15,887 nt of DNA from Chitinophagaceae bacterium (lineage in GTDB: Bacteria; Bacteroidota; Bacteroidia; Chitinophagales; Chitinophagaceae). Below are positions 15,401 through 15,887 of this stretch, one piece after another. The stretch is from positions 1-15,887 of the forward strand of contig JACFNM010000062.1 in NCBI GenBank assembly GCA_019454915.1. The letters run 5' to 3'. The position numbers and the translations under genes are program-made. Under the pieces are notes generated by a model. It had not been told where the DNA came from. It saw only the letters and a list, made by a program, of their open reading frames with translations, and searched no databases. Each line of letters opens with the position of its first letter. Positions within the stretch are counted from its first letter, which is position 1.

Positions 15401-15887
15401 CGTCATTCTTATACAATACGCAAAGTACACCAGGGTATAATCAATCCCATTATTTCCAGCACACATCGAGTATTTATGATTCGATGTATCTGGACCAGGA
15501 TAGAAAGTTTTATTATGATAAAATGCCCGTAAACATAAACGCCAAAATTGGATTATATCCCGCATTTGTAAATAGTCAGATTATAGTGAGTCGCGAGGAT
15601 GATGTATTGGCAAACTGGATGTGCGACTTTAACGTGCTTCAAATAATAGTATTTGATCCCTATACCTCCAAGCCATGGGAAAATTATAACGTAAGCCCCA
15701 CCGAAGGAAGATTCGGAAGTGTGCCCATCTGTCATCTGAAGCCGTTCTCTTTTGCGTTTCGATTTGCAGATCCGGCCCAAAGAAAGAAAGCCATGGATCT
15801 GTTGGATTATATTCCGGACGGTTATAGAGTGATGGTTTATTGGACGGGCGTAGGCACCAATACCTGGATTGCCGCAAATAAAATTTT
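12457..15887 (+). CDS. porU2: C25-family cysteine peptidase, PorU2-like putative type IX secretion sortase, 3' truncated by window edge
   Basis: The frame is open from ATG 12457 to the window end: 1143 residues visible, no stop. A signal peptide (M-I-K-R-L-L-L-I-L-F, cleavage near A17-G-Q) precedes a beta-rich N-terminal region (~20-390). The gingipain-type C25 peptidase domain (~399-770) carries the catalytic pair H636 in N-Y-F-G-H-S-S and C666 in F-V-N-G-C-L-A-G, then F-I-A-S-S-H-F-G-I and L-H-G-D-P-V-T-R. A CARDB-like adhesion/Ig domain follows (~788-885, ending E-V-T-E-V-N-N-T). PorU itself removes C-terminal sorting signals of type IX cargo and attaches the proteins to the surface. This larger paralogue type is annotated as putative PorU2; its real cargo is unknown. 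It is translationally close to porV2 (3-nt gap), implying one transcript and a physical partnership at the outer membrane. Confidence 0.9.
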   Translation, partial: MIKRLLLILFTLSYFLAAGQYNNEWIDFSKTYFKFPVGKDGLYRIPRSVLQSAGLENTPVEQFQLWRNGIQIPLYTSVASGILDPAGYLEFWGEMNDGKPDSKLYRNINDQLSDKWSLETDTATFFLTVNPVGNNARIINEVNNTAGNLLAPEPYFMFTYGKYYKNRINPGYAGLVGEYVYSSSYDKGEGYTSNEIRPATPLSETVNNLYVYNTGQANVHFFIAASGNALYNRHIKVDINSTQVVDAVMNVFNDTRQQATLPVSLISAGSAVVKITNTSDNPNDRMVVSRYELTYPRQFNFGNVANFVFELPASDTGNFLRITNFNRGNVAPVLYDLSNRKRYVGDISESGVTKFALPPSVQKRKLVLIDQRPANIHTVNGLSTRNFIDYHLPDNQGNYLIISNAVLFSSPNGNQVEAYAQYRSSPEGGGYHTTILDIDQLTDQFAFGIKRHPHAIKNFVQFAGDVFRQKPAAIFIIGKGVNYIDARTQQANPLLKQLNLVPPFGHPASDNLLATRGDETIPSIPIGRLSAIRGEEIEIYLEKIKQYEAVAANAPQTAEGRAWMKNIVHAIGGGDVELSAQIGGYMNQLRSRIEDTLFGGHVMNFTKSPAVTSDLTGPDLKRLFAEGIGILNYFGHSSASTLEFNIDDPSVYDNQGKYPFFFVNGCLAGDIFTFDVNRPNVITSLSEKYTFAKERGSIVFIASSHFGIVNYLNSYLTGLYKALSEREFGHPIGEVTEESFHYLKTIWGNDFFARLHAEQITLHGDPVTRFYSQPKPDYLVEDHLIKIPPVISVADNSFPLKVKFFNIGQAVNDSITLEIKRQLPDGTTLTVLRKRIQGLRYTDSIEIHVPVNGAIEKGENKLIVKIDADEEVDEVTEVNNTYIKTFYILEDEIRPIYPYEFSIVNKPVESFYGFAPSTQKEVSNYVMEIDTTQLFNSPVKRSVTKSGKGGVIEFKPVVNLTNNTVYYWRTTTSADSAVWNNSSFLYNTQSTPGYNQSHYFQHTSSIYDSMYLDQDRKFYYDKMPVNINAKIGLYPAFVNSQIIVSREDDVLANWMCDFNVLQIIVFDPYTSKPWENYNVSPTEGRFGSVPICHLKPFSFAFRFADPAQRKKAMDLLDYIPDGYRVMVYWTGVGTNTWIAANKI

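Noticed and set aside
12835..15877. Many minus-strand open frames of 60-170 codons opposite the C25 peptidase gene.
   Set aside because: They overlap one continuous + strand coding frame with clear domains, share no motifs, and are frame shadows.
1..15887. CRISPR arrays, rRNA genes, complete insertion sequences or prophage genes.
   Set aside because: No regularly spaced repeats, rRNA segments, transposase motifs or phage proteins were seen anywhere in the window.

Overview
The window looks like a chromosomal segment of a Bacteroidota member, most likely of the Chitinophagales (Chitinophagaceae-like). The evidence is a type IX secretion-associated PorV/C25-peptidase pair, a DUF695-RraB fusion, Nif3 next to its zinc-ribbon partner, weak Shine-Dalgarno sequences, and promoters of the Bacteroidota form TTTG/TTG-N20-TAnnTTTG. 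The assignment rests on gene families and signals only, because no search could be run.

Layout. Positions 1-2184 hold a carbohydrate-linked pair on the + strand: the C-terminal part of a sialate O-acetylesterase family protein and a Tat-exported hydroxypyruvate-isomerase-like TIM barrel. A membrane-anchored MtfA-like zinc peptidase follows (2261-3040). Next is a small unrecognised gene (3149-3481) with its own good promoter and a 17-bp palindrome upstream. A minus-strand operon (5408 to 3538) encodes a Nif3-family dinuclear metal protein and its coiled-coil zinc-ribbon partner. Divergent from it is a DUF695-RraB protein with an apparent signal peptide (5486-6301). The gap at 6302-6624 contains what reads as the 3' end (domains V and VI) of a decayed group II intron, with about 20 extra bases inside domain V.

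Positions 6625-9529 on the minus strand form a metal-efflux operon. A small, frame-disrupted upstream gene ends 3 nt before a P1B-4-type heavy-metal ATPase (SPC and HEGST motifs, histidine-rich N-terminal segment). Upstream lie an 18-bp palindrome and a repeated ACGTTGCAA word, which are candidate operators. Then come a strong hairpin terminator, tRNA-Gln(TTG) with a near-perfect promoter, and tyrS, all on the minus strand. Divergent from tyrS is a + strand pair: a PorV-family outer-membrane protein (PorV2-like) and, 3 nt later, a large C25-family cysteine peptidase (PorU2-like) that runs off the right end.

Most of the window is ordinary housekeeping or conserved Bacteroidota content. The places most worth a second look are the disrupted small gene with an in-frame A_AAA_AAG heptamer ahead of the metal ATPase, its operator-like palindromes, the group II intron scar, the orphan gene at 3149, and the accessory PorV2/PorU2 pair. 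I did not find a clear undescribed multi-gene system.
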